NCBI GenBank assembly: GCA_026537415.1
Contig: JAFNMF010000001.1
Span: 539,988 to 603,987, forward strand
Direction: 5' to 3'
Origin: Acetobacteraceae bacterium B3987
GTDB taxonomy: Bacteria; Pseudomonadota; Alphaproteobacteria; Acetobacterales; Acetobacteraceae
DNA: 64,000 nt
The notes beneath the pieces were generated by a model, which was not told the DNA's origin, ran no database searches, and saw nothing but the letters and a program-made list of their open reading frames with translations. Every line of letters starts with the position of its first letter. Position 1 is the first letter of the stretch. A program made the translations under genes and the position numbers. Shown here one piece after another: positions 1 through 11,453 of the stretch.

Positions 1-1361
1 CGGCTACCGATCCGGCTGGACGCTATTAGTCCAACAGTGGAAAGTAGTGCTGCTCCTGAATGAAGAGACCAGAAAATAATATCGGGAATCTGATGTAACA
101 TCCCAGCCAACTTACCAACCATCAGATTCCCCAAGAAAATATGAAGCGTAAAGCAAGAAACCAGCGTGGTATTATGCCGTTCTGGCGCATAGCGGGAGAA
201 AAGTGCCATTCCAATAGGGAAAGTCATCCCACAGCCAATATCATTGATGGTATGAAAAGCTACACCCCACCATAGGCTTATCTGATGGGGAAGTGGTTGC
301 ACATATTCTCCTGCAATAAGGAAGAGGGGACCCATTATTGCAATGGCACTACCAATGATGATTTTGGTCATATCATGGACTGTACCATATCGGTGATCAT
401 ACCAACGCCAGAACCATAGTACCAGAAATCCTGTAATCATGCTTATTACGCTATCTAGTGATACCAGCGTACTGACAGGGCATGTAATACCGAGTACCGT
501 TAACTTGTAATGCTCCTCACCCCAAAGAAGATAACCATCCATGATTTCCTGATTGGACAGAACACCGAGCGCAAATAGCCCAACAAGCCATAATAGAAAG
601 AGGATGCGTTGTTTTTCTACTCTGGAACACCCCTTTTCCTGGACTGTCTTCGTTGCAGTTGGAAAGGCTGCTTCTGCTGGAAGAGAGGCTCGTCCCATAA
701 GATATCCAGCCAGCCCCATTATCATGCCGCAAGCTGTTGCTATAAAAGCCCAACGCCAGGCGATTGTTCCTAGAAAAGCGCAGAGTAGAGGAGAGATGAT
801 AGCCATGATCTGTATGCTCTGGCTGTAAAGCTGGTAAGCATCGGAACGGCGGCGATCTTCGAGGTCGTATAATGCTCCGACCTGCGCCTTCAGGCTGCCT
901 GAAAAGCCGACCCCAGCCAAAAAGATCCACAACGCTAGAACAAAACAGGTTTCCGCTGCCATGAGGCTGAAACTGATTGTCAGGAGACTGATACCTATGA
1001 CGGCAGAACGTGTCCGGCCAAGACCACGATCCGTTATGAAACTTCCAATGAAGGGAACTGCAAAAATGACAGCCATAATAAGACCTGAAAGGCTACCTGC
1101 CGTAGCATCCAATCCTGTGGGAGCGTAGAGACTGTGATTGATGGCCAGTAGGGAGGGTAGCCCAATAATTTTCTGAGCCCGTTCAGGGTGCTGCAGGATG
1201 TCCTTTAGATACAGCACCAATATGGAGAGCATTCCGTATTGAGCAAAGGAAAGCCAGCCTTCCGTCCAGAACAAAACCCACAAGCCTTTTGGATGGCCTA
1301 GTATGTCGGAAGAGGACTCATTGTTGCTGTTGGACAGGATGTCGGCCGGATCGTCAATCAT
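1..1361 (-). CDS. POT/PTR-type MFS peptide transporter (3' end beyond window)
   Basis: Reading the minus strand from the ATG at 1361 gives one open frame of about 453 codons that is still open at base 1, so the C-terminus lies outside the window. After a hydrophilic N-terminus of about 28 residues comes a WTEGWLSFAQYGMLSILVLYL-like first membrane segment. This resembles the 'ERFSYYGMRALLVLYL' start of proton-coupled oligopeptide transporters (POT family, MFS). A later R-x-G-x-G-R-x-R loop (TDRGLGRTRS) and many hydrophobic segments fit a 12-14 TM carrier. I infer uptake of di- or tripeptides with protons. An in-frame stop sits six codons upstream of the ATG, so this is the first possible start. 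No good Shine-Dalgarno sequence is visible. The family call is good; the substrate is not settled. Confidence 0.7.
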   Translation of the reverse strand, partial: MIDDPADILSNSNNESSSDILGHPKGLWVLFWTEGWLSFAQYGMLSILVLYLKDILQHPERAQKIIGLPSLLAINHSLYAPTGLDATAGSLSGLIMAVIFAVPFIGSFITDRGLGRTRSAVIGISLLTISFSLMAAETCFVLALWIFLAGVGFSGSLKAQVGALYDLEDRRRSDAYQLYSQSIQIMAIISPLLCAFLGTIAWRWAFIATACGMIMGLAGYLMGRASLPAEAAFPTATKTVQEKGCSRVEKQRILFLLWLVGLFALGVLSNQEIMDGYLLWGEEHYKLTVLGITCPVSTLVSLDSVISMITGFLVLWFWRWYDHRYGTVHDMTKIIIGSAIAIMGPLFLIAGEYVQPLPHQISLWWGVAFHTINDIGCGMTFPIGMALFSRYAPERHNTTLVSCFTLHIFLGNLMVGKLAGMLHQIPDIIFWSLHSGAALLSTVGLIASSRIGS

Positions 1362-1426
1362 GGAGGCTTTATAGCATTACAACCATCTATATGGGAGTAT
1401 TACCGGCTCACATGTAAGTCGTATAA

Positions 1427-1455
1427 TATATATTATGCCAACTTATAGATGCCAA
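1427..1455 (-). promoter_or_regulatory. possible promoter of the POT transporter, on an AT palindrome
   Basis: On the minus strand TTGGCA (1450-1455), a 17-base spacer and TATATA (1427-1432) make a plausible sigma-70 promoter pointing at the transporter start at 1361. The -10 lies inside the perfect 14-base palindrome ATAATATATATTAT (1423-1436), which could also be a repressor site. This is inference from sequence only. Confidence 0.35.
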
Positions 1456-1460
1456 ACTGT

Positions 1461-2276
1461 CTATCTCATCAGATGATTGAAATGATTCAACGGGCCACGT
1501 TCTGCAACAAGCTGCAATCTGTCAGCTGTCCTCAAGGTCCGGGTCACATAGCTCTTCGCCAACTCAACAGCATCCTGCATCGCACGATCTATCAAAAAAA
1601 ATGCTAAAGCTGACGCTAGCGTACAGCCTGTCCCTCGACCATGCGATGTGACAATCCGCTCAGCTTCATACCAGCGTACAGTACCATCCTCAGTTAACAA
1701 TAAATCAGAACTCACATTTTCAACAGAAAGATGACCTCCCTTTAGCAAGACATTGGTTATTCCCAGCTTTTGTAAGGCCTGTGCCTGCCAAACCATTTCA
1801 TCCCGTGTCCGGGCCACGACATTCTTTAACAACTGAGCCGCTTCGGATAGATTGGGCGTCACCAGACGAACATACGGGAAAATCTGCTCTTTCATCATGC
1901 AAGAGACAGAACCATCCGCGAGGTTTTGCAGCGTACTAGCCTGTAAAACGGGGTCTAGCACAATGGGAACTGACTGCTTCATTTGTGCCAAAAAAGCAGA
2001 TACAGCCTGCACACTTTCCCCTGAAGGTAACAGCCCAATTTTGATTGCATCAATCGGCATTGCCTCTCGAACAGCTTCCAACTGAGCGGCAATCATCTCA
2101 GCTGATACCGGCAGTCGTTCTGATACCCGTTGGCTATTTTGAGCAATGACAGCTGTAACCGCAGTCAGCGCATATCCGCCAAGGGCAGAGATAGTTTTTA
2201 CATCCACCATAATGCCCGCACTGCCTGTCGGGTCTGTCCCGGCTATGGCAAGAACAGTGGGACTACGCTCCGTCAT
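1461..2276 (-). CDS. thiD: ThiD, HMP/HMP-P kinase
   Basis: A 271-residue bifunctional hydroxymethylpyrimidine/phosphomethylpyrimidine kinase that makes HMP-PP, the pyrimidine half of thiamin, in the cytoplasm. The N-terminus VLAIAGTDPTGSAGI is the family's substrate and ATP site start. The ribokinase-type anion hole is seen as GRGTGCTLASA near the C-terminus. I chose the ATG at 2276 because GGAGAGGGGG stands just upstream and because longer reading frames only add residues overlapping thiF. The gap to the thiF stop is 16 bases. It is the last gene of the thiamin operon. The length is normal for the family. Confidence 0.93.
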   Translation of the reverse strand: MTERSPTVLAIAGTDPTGSAGIMVDVKTISALGGYALTAVTAVIAQNSQRVSERLPVSAEMIAAQLEAVREAMPIDAIKIGLLPSGESVQAVSAFLAQMKQSVPIVLDPVLQASTLQNLADGSVSCMMKEQIFPYVRLVTPNLSEAAQLLKNVVARTRDEMVWQAQALQKLGITNVLLKGGHLSVENVSSDLLLTEDGTVRWYEAERIVTSHGRGTGCTLASALAFFLIDRAMQDAVELAKSYVTRTLRTADRLQLVAERGPLNHFNHLMR

Positions 2277-2292
2277 GTATCTGCCCCCTCTC

Positions 2293-3294
2293 CTACTGGT
2301 GTCTGACAGCCAAAAGAGCCAAGCGATTATATCCTTGTTGATGCAATAGAGCTGCGGCCCGGGCGGCCCGAAGGCCACTCTGACAGAAAAGAACTACCCT
2401 CTTAGTTTTGGGCACATCCACTTTCTTTAGTCTGGTCAGGTGATCCAATGGCAGGGAATGAAGGTTCCTGTGTGAGATAGACGGCTGTTCTCCGGGAGAA
2501 CGAACATCTATGACGACATCATCATCCCGTAACTGCCTAAACGACAGAAAAGGCCAAGCCTGATTAGGTTCTCTAACATTGCAAAAAGAAAACGAACTCA
2601 TCCGCAGTGCTTTCGCATCCCAGCGATACAACTGTCCGGCTGGAGATGGTACTGCCCCTAGAATATGTGACAAACATAACTGGGCCTGCAGCATCCCTAT
2701 CAATCCGACAACAGGCCCCAAGACACCTGCTGTCCGACAATCCTGCACATTCTGGCTCATATCGGGGAAAACAGCCCGATAACTCGGTACTCCGGCACAG
2801 AAAATCCCAGCATATCCCATCCAATGCATGGCGGATGCACTAACGAGAGGACAGTTCATATGCTGGCAAAGGTCACTCAGCATATAAGTGGTGGCAAAAT
2901 TATCAGCCGCATCCAGTACAGCCAGATAGTCCCTCTCCCTGCCTACCTTGCATAATTCTTCCATAACTGACGCTGCCGTGTCAGCTTGCGCGCCAATCGG
3001 ATGGGCCGTAAGAGAAACATTAGGATTCAGGTCGTTCAAACGGGACACCGCCACGACGGCTTTATTGTGGCCTATATCCTTCATGCCATAGAGTGGCTGT
3101 CTATGAAGATTGGCTTCTTCAACCACATCATCATCCATAATATGGATATGCCCAACACCGGCTCCAACCAGCATAGGGAGGAGCGTCGAACCAAGCCCCC
3201 CTGCCCCAACTACCAGAAGCCGCGCCCGCCCTAGTCTAATCTGCCCCGTCTCACCAATTTCCGGCAGGACCATCTGACTACCATAACGGGTCAT
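2293..3294 (-). CDS. thiF: ThiF-type adenylyltransferase fused to a rhodanese domain
   Basis: A 333-residue E1-like enzyme expected to adenylate the C-terminal Gly-Gly of ThiS and support sulfur transfer for thiazole formation. Residues 1 to about 240 show the Rossmann ATP site VVGAGGLGSTLL and the CRTAGVLGPVVG motif with the usual reactive cysteine. The last 90 or so residues form a rhodanese domain: VIDVRSPGEQ, then the loop CQSGLRAARAA with an active cysteine. The zinc-binding Cys pairs of MoeB/ThiF are absent: the first CxxC position reads SYRA and the second, after REP, reads NQAW. The ATG at 3294 overlaps the thiE stop as TGATG, so translation is coupled. MoeB is an alternative name, but the operon argues for ThiF. 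Confidence 0.88.
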   Translation of the reverse strand: MTRYGSQMVLPEIGETGQIRLGRARLLVVGAGGLGSTLLPMLVGAGVGHIHIMDDDVVEEANLHRQPLYGMKDIGHNKAVVAVSRLNDLNPNVSLTAHPIGAQADTAASVMEELCKVGRERDYLAVLDAADNFATTYMLSDLCQHMNCPLVSASAMHWMGYAGIFCAGVPSYRAVFPDMSQNVQDCRTAGVLGPVVGLIGMLQAQLCLSHILGAVPSPAGQLYRWDAKALRMSSFSFCNVREPNQAWPFLSFRQLRDDDVVIDVRSPGEQPSISHRNLHSLPLDHLTRLKKVDVPKTKRVVLFCQSGLRAARAAALLHQQGYNRLALLAVRHQ

Positions 3295-3908
3295 CACGAG
3301 CCCCCTTCTTGCAGACATTTGCGCCAATGATGAATCCGAGCCACTGGATCATCAGTGCGAAAAATGTCACTGACAGCTGCTATTGCTGCGGCCCCGGCTA
3401 AACGACACGCTGAGGCCCGTTCTGCCGTAATGCCGCCAATCGCCACAAGAGGAATGGGTTCAATCAAATTGGCCCATAGCTTCACACGGTTTACTCCCTG
3501 TGGACGCCACGGCATTACTTTCAACGTTGTTTCCCAGATAGGCCCTAATGCAATATAGGCCGGCTGCACGGCACGAGCTTGTGTCAGTTCCGTATGATCG
3601 TGGGTACTGATCCCCAGCTTCACACCCGCCTGATGAATACGGGCAATATCCGCTGTTTCCATATCCTCTTGACCAAGGTGAATATAAGGAACCCCTTCCT
3701 CTAGAGCGAGTTCCCAATGGTCATTCACTACCAATACCGCCCCAAAGGCAGTACAGCTTCGCAAGGAGGCACGGATCTCTGATCGTAGATATTCCTGATC
3801 TTCGCTTTTATTACGCAATTGAATAAAATGTACGCCAGCCTGCACAGCCAAAGCAACTTCAACAGCAGTACTAGCAATCGGGTAAAGTTCATCAGGGAGT
3901 AGGCTCAT
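3294..3908 (-). CDS. thiE: ThiE, thiamin phosphate synthase
   Basis: A 204-residue TIM-barrel enzyme that joins HMP-PP and thiazole phosphate to give thiamin phosphate. Visible family motifs are IQLRNK (phosphate contact), VVNDHWELA followed by [15 protein letters not shown], the GPIWETTLK loop and the terminal phosphate loops VAIGGI and AAVSDIF. Some positions differ from the usual consensus (GPIWETTLK instead of GPIFPTxTK), so it is a somewhat diverged member. The ATG at 3908 overlaps the thiG stop as ATGA, which makes it the likely start over an ATG three codons upstream. It sits between thiG and thiF in the operon. Confidence 0.9.
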   Translation of the reverse strand: MSLLPDELYPIASTAVEVALAVQAGVHFIQLRNKSEDQEYLRSEIRASLRSCTAFGAVLVVNDHWELALEEGVPYIHLGQEDMETADIARIHQAGVKLGISTHDHTELTQARAVQPAYIALGPIWETTLKVMPWRPQGVNRVKLWANLIEPIPLVAIGGITAERASACRLAGAAAIAAVSDIFRTDDPVARIHHWRKCLQEGGS

Positions 3909-4693
3909 AATAGACAAGCCCGCCCAACCATGGGACTAGAAGGCATAGCCCCCTCATAAGGCTCAATAGGGCCAGCCAGGTAAGCGGACCGCCCTGCCTT
4001 TACAGCCTGCCCAAAGGCCTGTGCCATCAGAATAGGATTGCCGGCTCTGGCTACTGCAGAATTCAGAAGTATAGCATCGTACCCCAACTCCATCGCCTCA
4101 GCTGCCTGAGATGGACGACCAATGCCAGCATCAATGATGAGTGGAACAGATTCAAAGTGCCGCCGGTAGGCTTTCAAGGCGTTGCGGTCAGAAAGCCCCT
4201 GCCCGCTCCCTATGGGTGCGGCCCACGGCATGAGCACGTTACAACCCACCTGCATAAGACGTTCCCCGACACCTAGATCTGTCGTTGTGTATGGAAACAC
4301 TTTGAAACCATCCTCATTCAGAATACGGGCAGCCTCAACCAAACCGAAAATATCCGGGTTCAGAGCCATATCATCGGCGATTACTTCCAGTTTGATCCAG
4401 TCCGTTCCCATGATTTCACGGGCCATGTAAGCCGTCTTCACCGCTTCACGAACTGAATGGCAGCCGGCCGTATTGGGCAATACCCGTGCCCCACTTTGCT
4501 GGATAAGCAACCAAAAAGCCTGTCCTACCTTCTGGTCACTCTGCAAACCTAAACTTTCTCGCCGTAAAGAGACTGTCACAATCTCTGCTTGCGCTGCCTG
4601 AATGGCATTTTCGAGCATAGCTGGAGAAGGATAACGAGCCGTACCAAGGAGAAGACGTGAAGAAATATCACATCCATAGAGTTTTAAGGGCAT
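3905..4693 (-). CDS. thiG: ThiG, thiazole synthase
   Basis: A 262-residue TIM-barrel synthase that makes the thiazole phosphate from deoxyxylulose phosphate, dehydroglycine and the ThiS thiocarboxylate. The Schiff-base lysine is in WIKLEVIAD. Other ThiG landmarks are [62 protein letters not shown] and the C-terminal [15 protein letters not shown]. The start at 4693 lies 4 bases from the thiS stop. Full length for the family. Dehydroglycine would be supplied by ThiO encoded two genes upstream. Confidence 0.95.
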   Translation of the reverse strand: MPLKLYGCDISSRLLLGTARYPSPAMLENAIQAAQAEIVTVSLRRESLGLQSDQKVGQAFWLLIQQSGARVLPNTAGCHSVREAVKTAYMAREIMGTDWIKLEVIADDMALNPDIFGLVEAARILNEDGFKVFPYTTTDLGVGERLMQVGCNVLMPWAAPIGSGQGLSDRNALKAYRRHFESVPLIIDAGIGRPSQAAEAMELGYDAILLNSAVARAGNPILMAQAFGQAVKAGRSAYLAGPIEPYEGAMPSSPMVGRACLL

Positions 4694-4697
4694 GGCC

Positions 4698-4891
4698 TCA
4701 CCCTCCTTGCATTGGGGCTAGAATTTCAATCTGATCCCCCGCTTTGAGTATGATCTGGTCCCGTTGCCCGGCGGGAATAAAATCCCCGTTGAGTGCTGTG
4801 GCAACAACCGCCTTTTCGAGTCCAAGTTCTTCTAGAAGGGTGCTGAAAGACGCCACCAAAGCATGAGCTTTCCCATTGACTTGAATCATGC

Positions 4892-4895
<4 letters not shown>
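4698..4895 (-). CDS. thiS: ThiS, sulfur carrier protein
   Basis: A 65-residue ubiquitin-fold sulfur carrier ending in QGG, the Gly-Gly that ThiF adenylates and that then carries a thiocarboxylate for ThiG. The segment [18 protein letters not shown] is the usual middle of ThiS. The ATG at 4895 overlaps the thiO stop as ATGA; a second ATG two codons later is also possible. Confidence 0.93.
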
Positions 4896-7709
<2,814 letters not shown>

Positions 7710-7760
7710 TTATAAGGAGTTCAGACAGAGGACACCCACGCCCTCCATCTACATTTTCCC

Positions 7761-7849
7761 GTTCCTTCGCCGGCATGACCCGGATCAGGTTCAAAGGGTT
7801 CGGCATCCGCCGTCTCAGCCCTGCCTAAAGACAGGACACCCCCCGGAAC
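7761..7849 (-). promoter_or_regulatory. TPP riboswitch aptamer (THI element)
   Basis: The transcript carries the thi-box core: CTGAGA, then ACCCTTTGAACCTGATC, CGGGT, ATGCCGG and CGAAGGA. Outer arms GTTCC (7849-7845) and GGAAC (7765-7761) form P1. A CCTG/CAGG helix gives P2 and GGCGGATGCC gives P3. It lies about 105 bases before thiC, the usual target of this ligand. No U-tract terminator is visible between aptamer and gene. Confidence 0.95.
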
Positions 7850-7857
7850 ATCCCTCT

Positions 7858-7886
7858 TGCGTATCGGACCTGCTCCACTTCGTCAA
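7858..7886 (-). promoter_or_regulatory. probable promoter of the thiamin operon
   Basis: TTGACG (7886-7881), a 17-base spacer and TACGCA (7863-7858) on the minus strand place transcription start within a few bases of the TPP aptamer. The -35 is strong and the -10 is weak. Confidence 0.45.
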
Positions 7887-7932
7887 GCCAGAAAGCTATA
7901 TCCCTCAAAGAGATGACAAGCATCGCCTCGTG

Positions 7933-9009
7933 CTAACCATTATAAAAACGGTCAAACCGATAACCAAGGGATGTCAACACTTCATAACCAATCGTACCAA
8001 CATGATCGGCCACCTTGGTTATATCCTGCTGCGGCCCGATGAGGGTCAGCCATTCCCCTTCCCTCGTAGCATCATCTGGCAAGTGTGTGACATCAACAGA
8101 AAGGCTGTCCATAGAAATCCGCCCAAGCACAGGCAGGCGTATATCACCCTTCCAAAGGGCACCATTCCGAGCAAAAGAACGGAAAATACCGTCAGCATAG
8201 CCAATACCGACAGTTGCTACACGCATGGGCTGTTCGGCACGATAAGTCAGACCATACCCGATACGTTCTCCTACCTTGAGAGTCCGTATCTGCAATATCT
8301 GCGCTTCAAGACCTATTGCTGGAAACAGCGACCTATCCCCTTCATGCGGGGGAAGGCCATAAAGTGCAATACCTGGCCTAACCATCTCAAAATGATAGTC
8401 TGAACCGAGGAAAATACCCGACGATGCCGCCAATGACCGTGGTACGCCGGGAAAGGCAGCACTCATGGCCAGAAAACGCTGACACTGCTCTTTATTGGCG
8501 GGATCATCAGGCTGATCTGCACAGGCCAAATGACTCATAACCAGGACAGGCTTTAATCCCCTCACCACCTCATCACGCAGATCATCTTCCGAAATCCCGA
8601 AACGGGACATCCCCGTATCAAACTGTAAAGCTGCCGGATGTTCCGTTCCCACCTGCTGGCAGAAGGCACGCCACTGCCGGACCTGCTCCAGACTGTTTAG
8701 TACCGGCACCAAACTATGATCTACCATCGTTTCTGGTCGCCCTGGAGAAAAGCCATGCAGTACAAAAATCCTTTTCTCTGGCAGCAATCTACGGAGCTGA
8801 CATCCTTCTTCCGGCTGCGCTACAAAGAATGTCTGAACTTTTTCAGAAAGACAGGATGCAATCTCCCTTACCCCCAAACCGTAAGCATCTGCCTTCACGA
8901 CAGCAGCGCATTCTGCTCCCCCCACACGCTCTGCCAGCCGAGTATGATTTTTCCTGATGGCGGCAAGGTCTACCATCAAGCGGGCACTTGTCTGCTTGCA
9001 GGAATGCAT
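7933..9009 (-). CDS. alr: alanine racemase
   Basis: A 358-residue PLP enzyme that interconverts L- and D-alanine for peptidoglycan. VVKADAYGLG holds the PLP lysine near residue 39. VGIGYADG carries the catalytic tyrosine region and LGRISMD the matching C-terminal domain motif. The start at 9009 follows a GAGAGAAG ribosome binding site; an ATG eleven codons later is a weaker choice. It is transcribed towards the thiamin operon but that operon has its own promoter and riboswitch. Confidence 0.93.
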   Translation of the reverse strand: MHSCKQTSARLMVDLAAIRKNHTRLAERVGGAECAAVVKADAYGLGVREIASCLSEKVQTFFVAQPEEGCQLRRLLPEKRIFVLHGFSPGRPETMVDHSLVPVLNSLEQVRQWRAFCQQVGTEHPAALQFDTGMSRFGISEDDLRDEVVRGLKPVLVMSHLACADQPDDPANKEQCQRFLAMSAAFPGVPRSLAASSGIFLGSDYHFEMVRPGIALYGLPPHEGDRSLFPAIGLEAQILQIRTLKVGERIGYGLTYRAEQPMRVATVGIGYADGIFRSFARNGALWKGDIRLPVLGRISMDSLSVDVTHLPDDATREGEWLTLIGPQQDITKVADHVGTIGYEVLTSLGYRFDRFYNG

Positions 9010-9313
9010 CTTCTCTCACCTCTCATCTTTATGCCGCCCTAAGATCAGGAAGGCCGATCTTACAGGAAATACCCTCCTTGGAAATTATTATTTAATGATA
9101 AAATCACTTACCATTTTTTCCCAGTTTTCCGGCGTTTTCTCTATGTTTTTACGGCAACACACGAAACCATTTTCCCAATGTCTACAATTTTGTCCGCGAA
9201 AATCATGACATATGCTTGAGGCAAAGGGGTATTCTGTATTAGAGACAGGGCACAGCAATGCTGCTTTGCCTATGCGAAGCGGCCTTTACCCTATGAACAG
9301 GGGTTAAGTTTTT
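9010..9313. other. 304-base divergent intergenic region
   Basis: The space between alr (minus) and the acyl-AMP ligase (plus) contains no convincing open reading frame or RNA gene. A short hairpin GCTTTGC-CTAT-GCGAAGC is present at 9263-9280, 34 bases before the ligase start. A weak promoter-like pair TTGAGG (9216) and TATTAG (9237) has only a 15-base spacer. It must hold promoters for both flanking genes, but I cannot fix them. Confidence 0.5.
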
Positions 9314-11122
9314 TTGATTTCGCAGGGGCCTCAGGATGTTCAGTCCGATGGTCCAAACGGAGCTAGTCCAGGTTTGACCGAGGCCAATCAGAAACCCAAT
9401 CCCACTCTCTCCATTACTCCCAGTCGCTCTGGCATAGAGCGTCGTTATGGAGATTTCCCCAGCTTTCCTGCTGCTCTTGATTACGCAGCGCAGGGAGCCA
9501 GTGGCTTCAATATCTATTCTGGACGGGGAACCCTGCTGGAAGTCTTGCCCTACAGCAAACTGCGACAGCAGGCACATGCCACAGCCCGCCGTCTTCTCGG
9601 GCTAGGTCTCCAGCCGGGTGATAGGGTCGCCATTGTTGCGGAAAGTGATGGCGATTTCGCCCGGATTTTCTTTGGTTGCCAATACGCTGGCCTCGTCCCT
9701 GCGCCGCTACCTCTGCCAGTCGCCTTCGGCGGTAAAGAGGGTTACATCAATACGCTGCGTGGCATGATTACCAGTGCCGATGCTCGGGCCGTTATCGTTC
9801 CGGAAGTCATTGGTGGATGGACAGCTGATATCATTGCCGATTTCCCGCTTCTGTTCGGTGGTTCCCCTGCTGAACTGATGGCCCACGAGGAAAAGGACAT
9901 CCCTCTTCCAGAAATCAAGGAAGATGCCCTCTCCTATCTTCAGTTCTCTTCTGGCAGTACACGCTTCCCTATGGGGATCAGTGTGACGCAGAAAGCTGGC
10001 ATGGCCAATGCTCATGCCATCGCCCAATATGGTCTTCAGGTCTATCCCAGCTCTGATGAACGTGACGATCGCTGCGTTTCGTGGCTGCCTCTCTATCACG
10101 ATATGGGGCTAGTCGGGTTCTTCCTGACGCCAATGACCTGTCAGCTTTCTGTTGATCTCCTCCCTACACGGGAATTTGCACGTCGTCCCCACATCTGGCT
10201 GGAGCTAATCGCCCGAAACAAGGCAACCATGTCCTATAGCCCTTCTTTCGGCTATGAACTCTGCGCCCGCCGTGGTGCACGAGAGGATATCGACCTGTCT
10301 TCATGGCGCGTTGCCGGTATCGGTGGCGACATGATCCGCCCACATATCATCCATAATTTTGCAGAGACCTTCGCCAAGCGAGGCTTCGATCAAAAAGCCT
10401 TTGTTGCCAGCTATGGCATGGCTGAAACCACACTGGCCATCAGCTTCGCACCTCTCAATACCGGGCTACGTACCGATACGGTCGATCTCTCCGTCATGGA
10501 ACGAGAGGATTATGCTCAGCCAGCTGAAAAAAACACGGAAACAGCCCGTGACTTCGTTCTATGTGGCGTCTGCCTTCCAGAGCATCAAATTGAGGTTCGG
10601 GACGGGGCTGGAAACGTACTGAAAGAACGTCAGGTCGGCACCGTCTATGTCCGTGGCCCTAGCCTCATGAAGGGGTATTTCAGACGTCCAAAAGAAACAG
10701 CCAACGCCTTCTCCGCTGATGGCTGGCTGAATACCGGCGACATTGGCTACATGCTGGATAACCAGATCGTCATTACCGGACGGGCCAAGGACCTCATCAT
10801 CATCAACGCTCGGAATATCTGGCCGCAAGATCTAGAATGGGCTGCCGAGCATGAGGTTGCCTCTCTTCGTTCTCGTGACGTTGCGGTTTTTTCCGTTGAT
10901 GACAATCAGGGAGAGCGTGTCGTGGCTCTGGTTCAGTGCCGTTACACAGACGAAGAACCTCGTAACAAGCTTAAAGAAGAATTGGTTGCTCTCTTCCGCC
11001 GTCTACATGGTATTGATGTAGACGTGGTTCTGGTGCCGCCACGGTCTCTGCCTCAAACCTCCTCTGGGAAACTGACCCGGGCCCGTGCTAGGGCCATGTA
11101 TCTTAACGGGGATTTTACCTAA
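9314..11122 (+). CDS. fatty acyl-AMP ligase (FAAL-type), sphingolipid locus
   Basis: About 602 residues of the ANL adenylating family. The adenylate motif LQFSSGSTRFPMG lies near residue 215. WLPLYHDMGLVG, YGMAETTL, the GWLNTGDIGY segment and a C-terminal KDLIIINARNIWPQDLE follow. The pattern YHDMGL plus a long stretch after AETTL is typical of FAALs, which load fatty acids onto acyl carrier proteins rather than CoA. The next genes are an acyl carrier protein and serine palmitoyltransferase, so I infer that it charges the carrier to feed sphingoid-base synthesis. An in-frame stop at 9305 leaves TTG at 9314 as the earliest start; a TTG about 20 codons later is also possible. Confidence 0.85.
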   Translation: MISQGPQDVQSDGPNGASPGLTEANQKPNPTLSITPSRSGIERRYGDFPSFPAALDYAAQGASGFNIYSGRGTLLEVLPYSKLRQQAHATARRLLGLGLQPGDRVAIVAESDGDFARIFFGCQYAGLVPAPLPLPVAFGGKEGYINTLRGMITSADARAVIVPEVIGGWTADIIADFPLLFGGSPAELMAHEEKDIPLPEIKEDALSYLQFSSGSTRFPMGISVTQKAGMANAHAIAQYGLQVYPSSDERDDRCVSWLPLYHDMGLVGFFLTPMTCQLSVDLLPTREFARRPHIWLELIARNKATMSYSPSFGYELCARRGAREDIDLSSWRVAGIGGDMIRPHIIHNFAETFAKRGFDQKAFVASYGMAETTLAISFAPLNTGLRTDTVDLSVMEREDYAQPAEKNTETARDFVLCGVCLPEHQIEVRDGAGNVLKERQVGTVYVRGPSLMKGYFRRPKETANAFSADGWLNTGDIGYMLDNQIVITGRAKDLIIINARNIWPQDLEWAAEHEVASLRSRDVAVFSVDDNQGERVVALVQCRYTDEEPRNKLKEELVALFRRLHGIDVDVVLVPPRSLPQTSSGKLTRARARAMYLNGDFT

Positions 11123-11198
11123 GAGCTAAAGGGCCATTCCTCATTCAGGGAAGATCATGTGGGTCTTCCCTCTTCGCTTGGTCGCAAAGGGACAAGAC

Positions 11199-11453
11199 AT
11201 GACAGACAGTGTTGCTGATATCTCTCACATGATTCTCCAGAAGCTGCTGGAGAACCCAAAAGTGCCACGCGATATTTCCGAAAATAGCCGGATTGTTGAG
11301 GACCTGGCCTTCGACAGCCTTGCTGTCATGAACTTTGTGATGGAGATTGAAGATACGCTTGATGTCTCCGTCCCCCTCGATAAATTGGCAGACATCCGTA
11401 CCATTAAAGATCTGGCGTCCTGCCTGCATACCATCAAGGCAGAACAGGCATGA
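11199..11453 (+). CDS. dedicated acyl carrier protein next to serine palmitoyltransferase
   Basis: An 84-residue acyl carrier protein with the phosphopantetheine serine in FDSLAVMNF. It is clearly different from the housekeeping AcpP at 24819, which has the usual [10 protein letters not shown]. The ATG at 11199 is preferred over an upstream in-frame ATG because the longer version adds an unrelated extension. Its stop overlaps the start of spt as ATGA, so the two are translated together. I infer it carries the acyl chain from the ligase to serine palmitoyltransferase. Confidence 0.88.
   Translation: MTDSVADISHMILQKLLENPKVPRDISENSRIVEDLAFDSLAVMNFVMEIEDTLDVSVPLDKLADIRTIKDLASCLHTIKAEQA

Noticed and set aside
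1-1361. Apparent lack of a full transporter ORF suggested a pseudogene or frameshift
   Set aside because: Codon-by-codon reading of the minus strand from 1361 to base 1 shows one continuous frame; the gene is only cut by the window edge.
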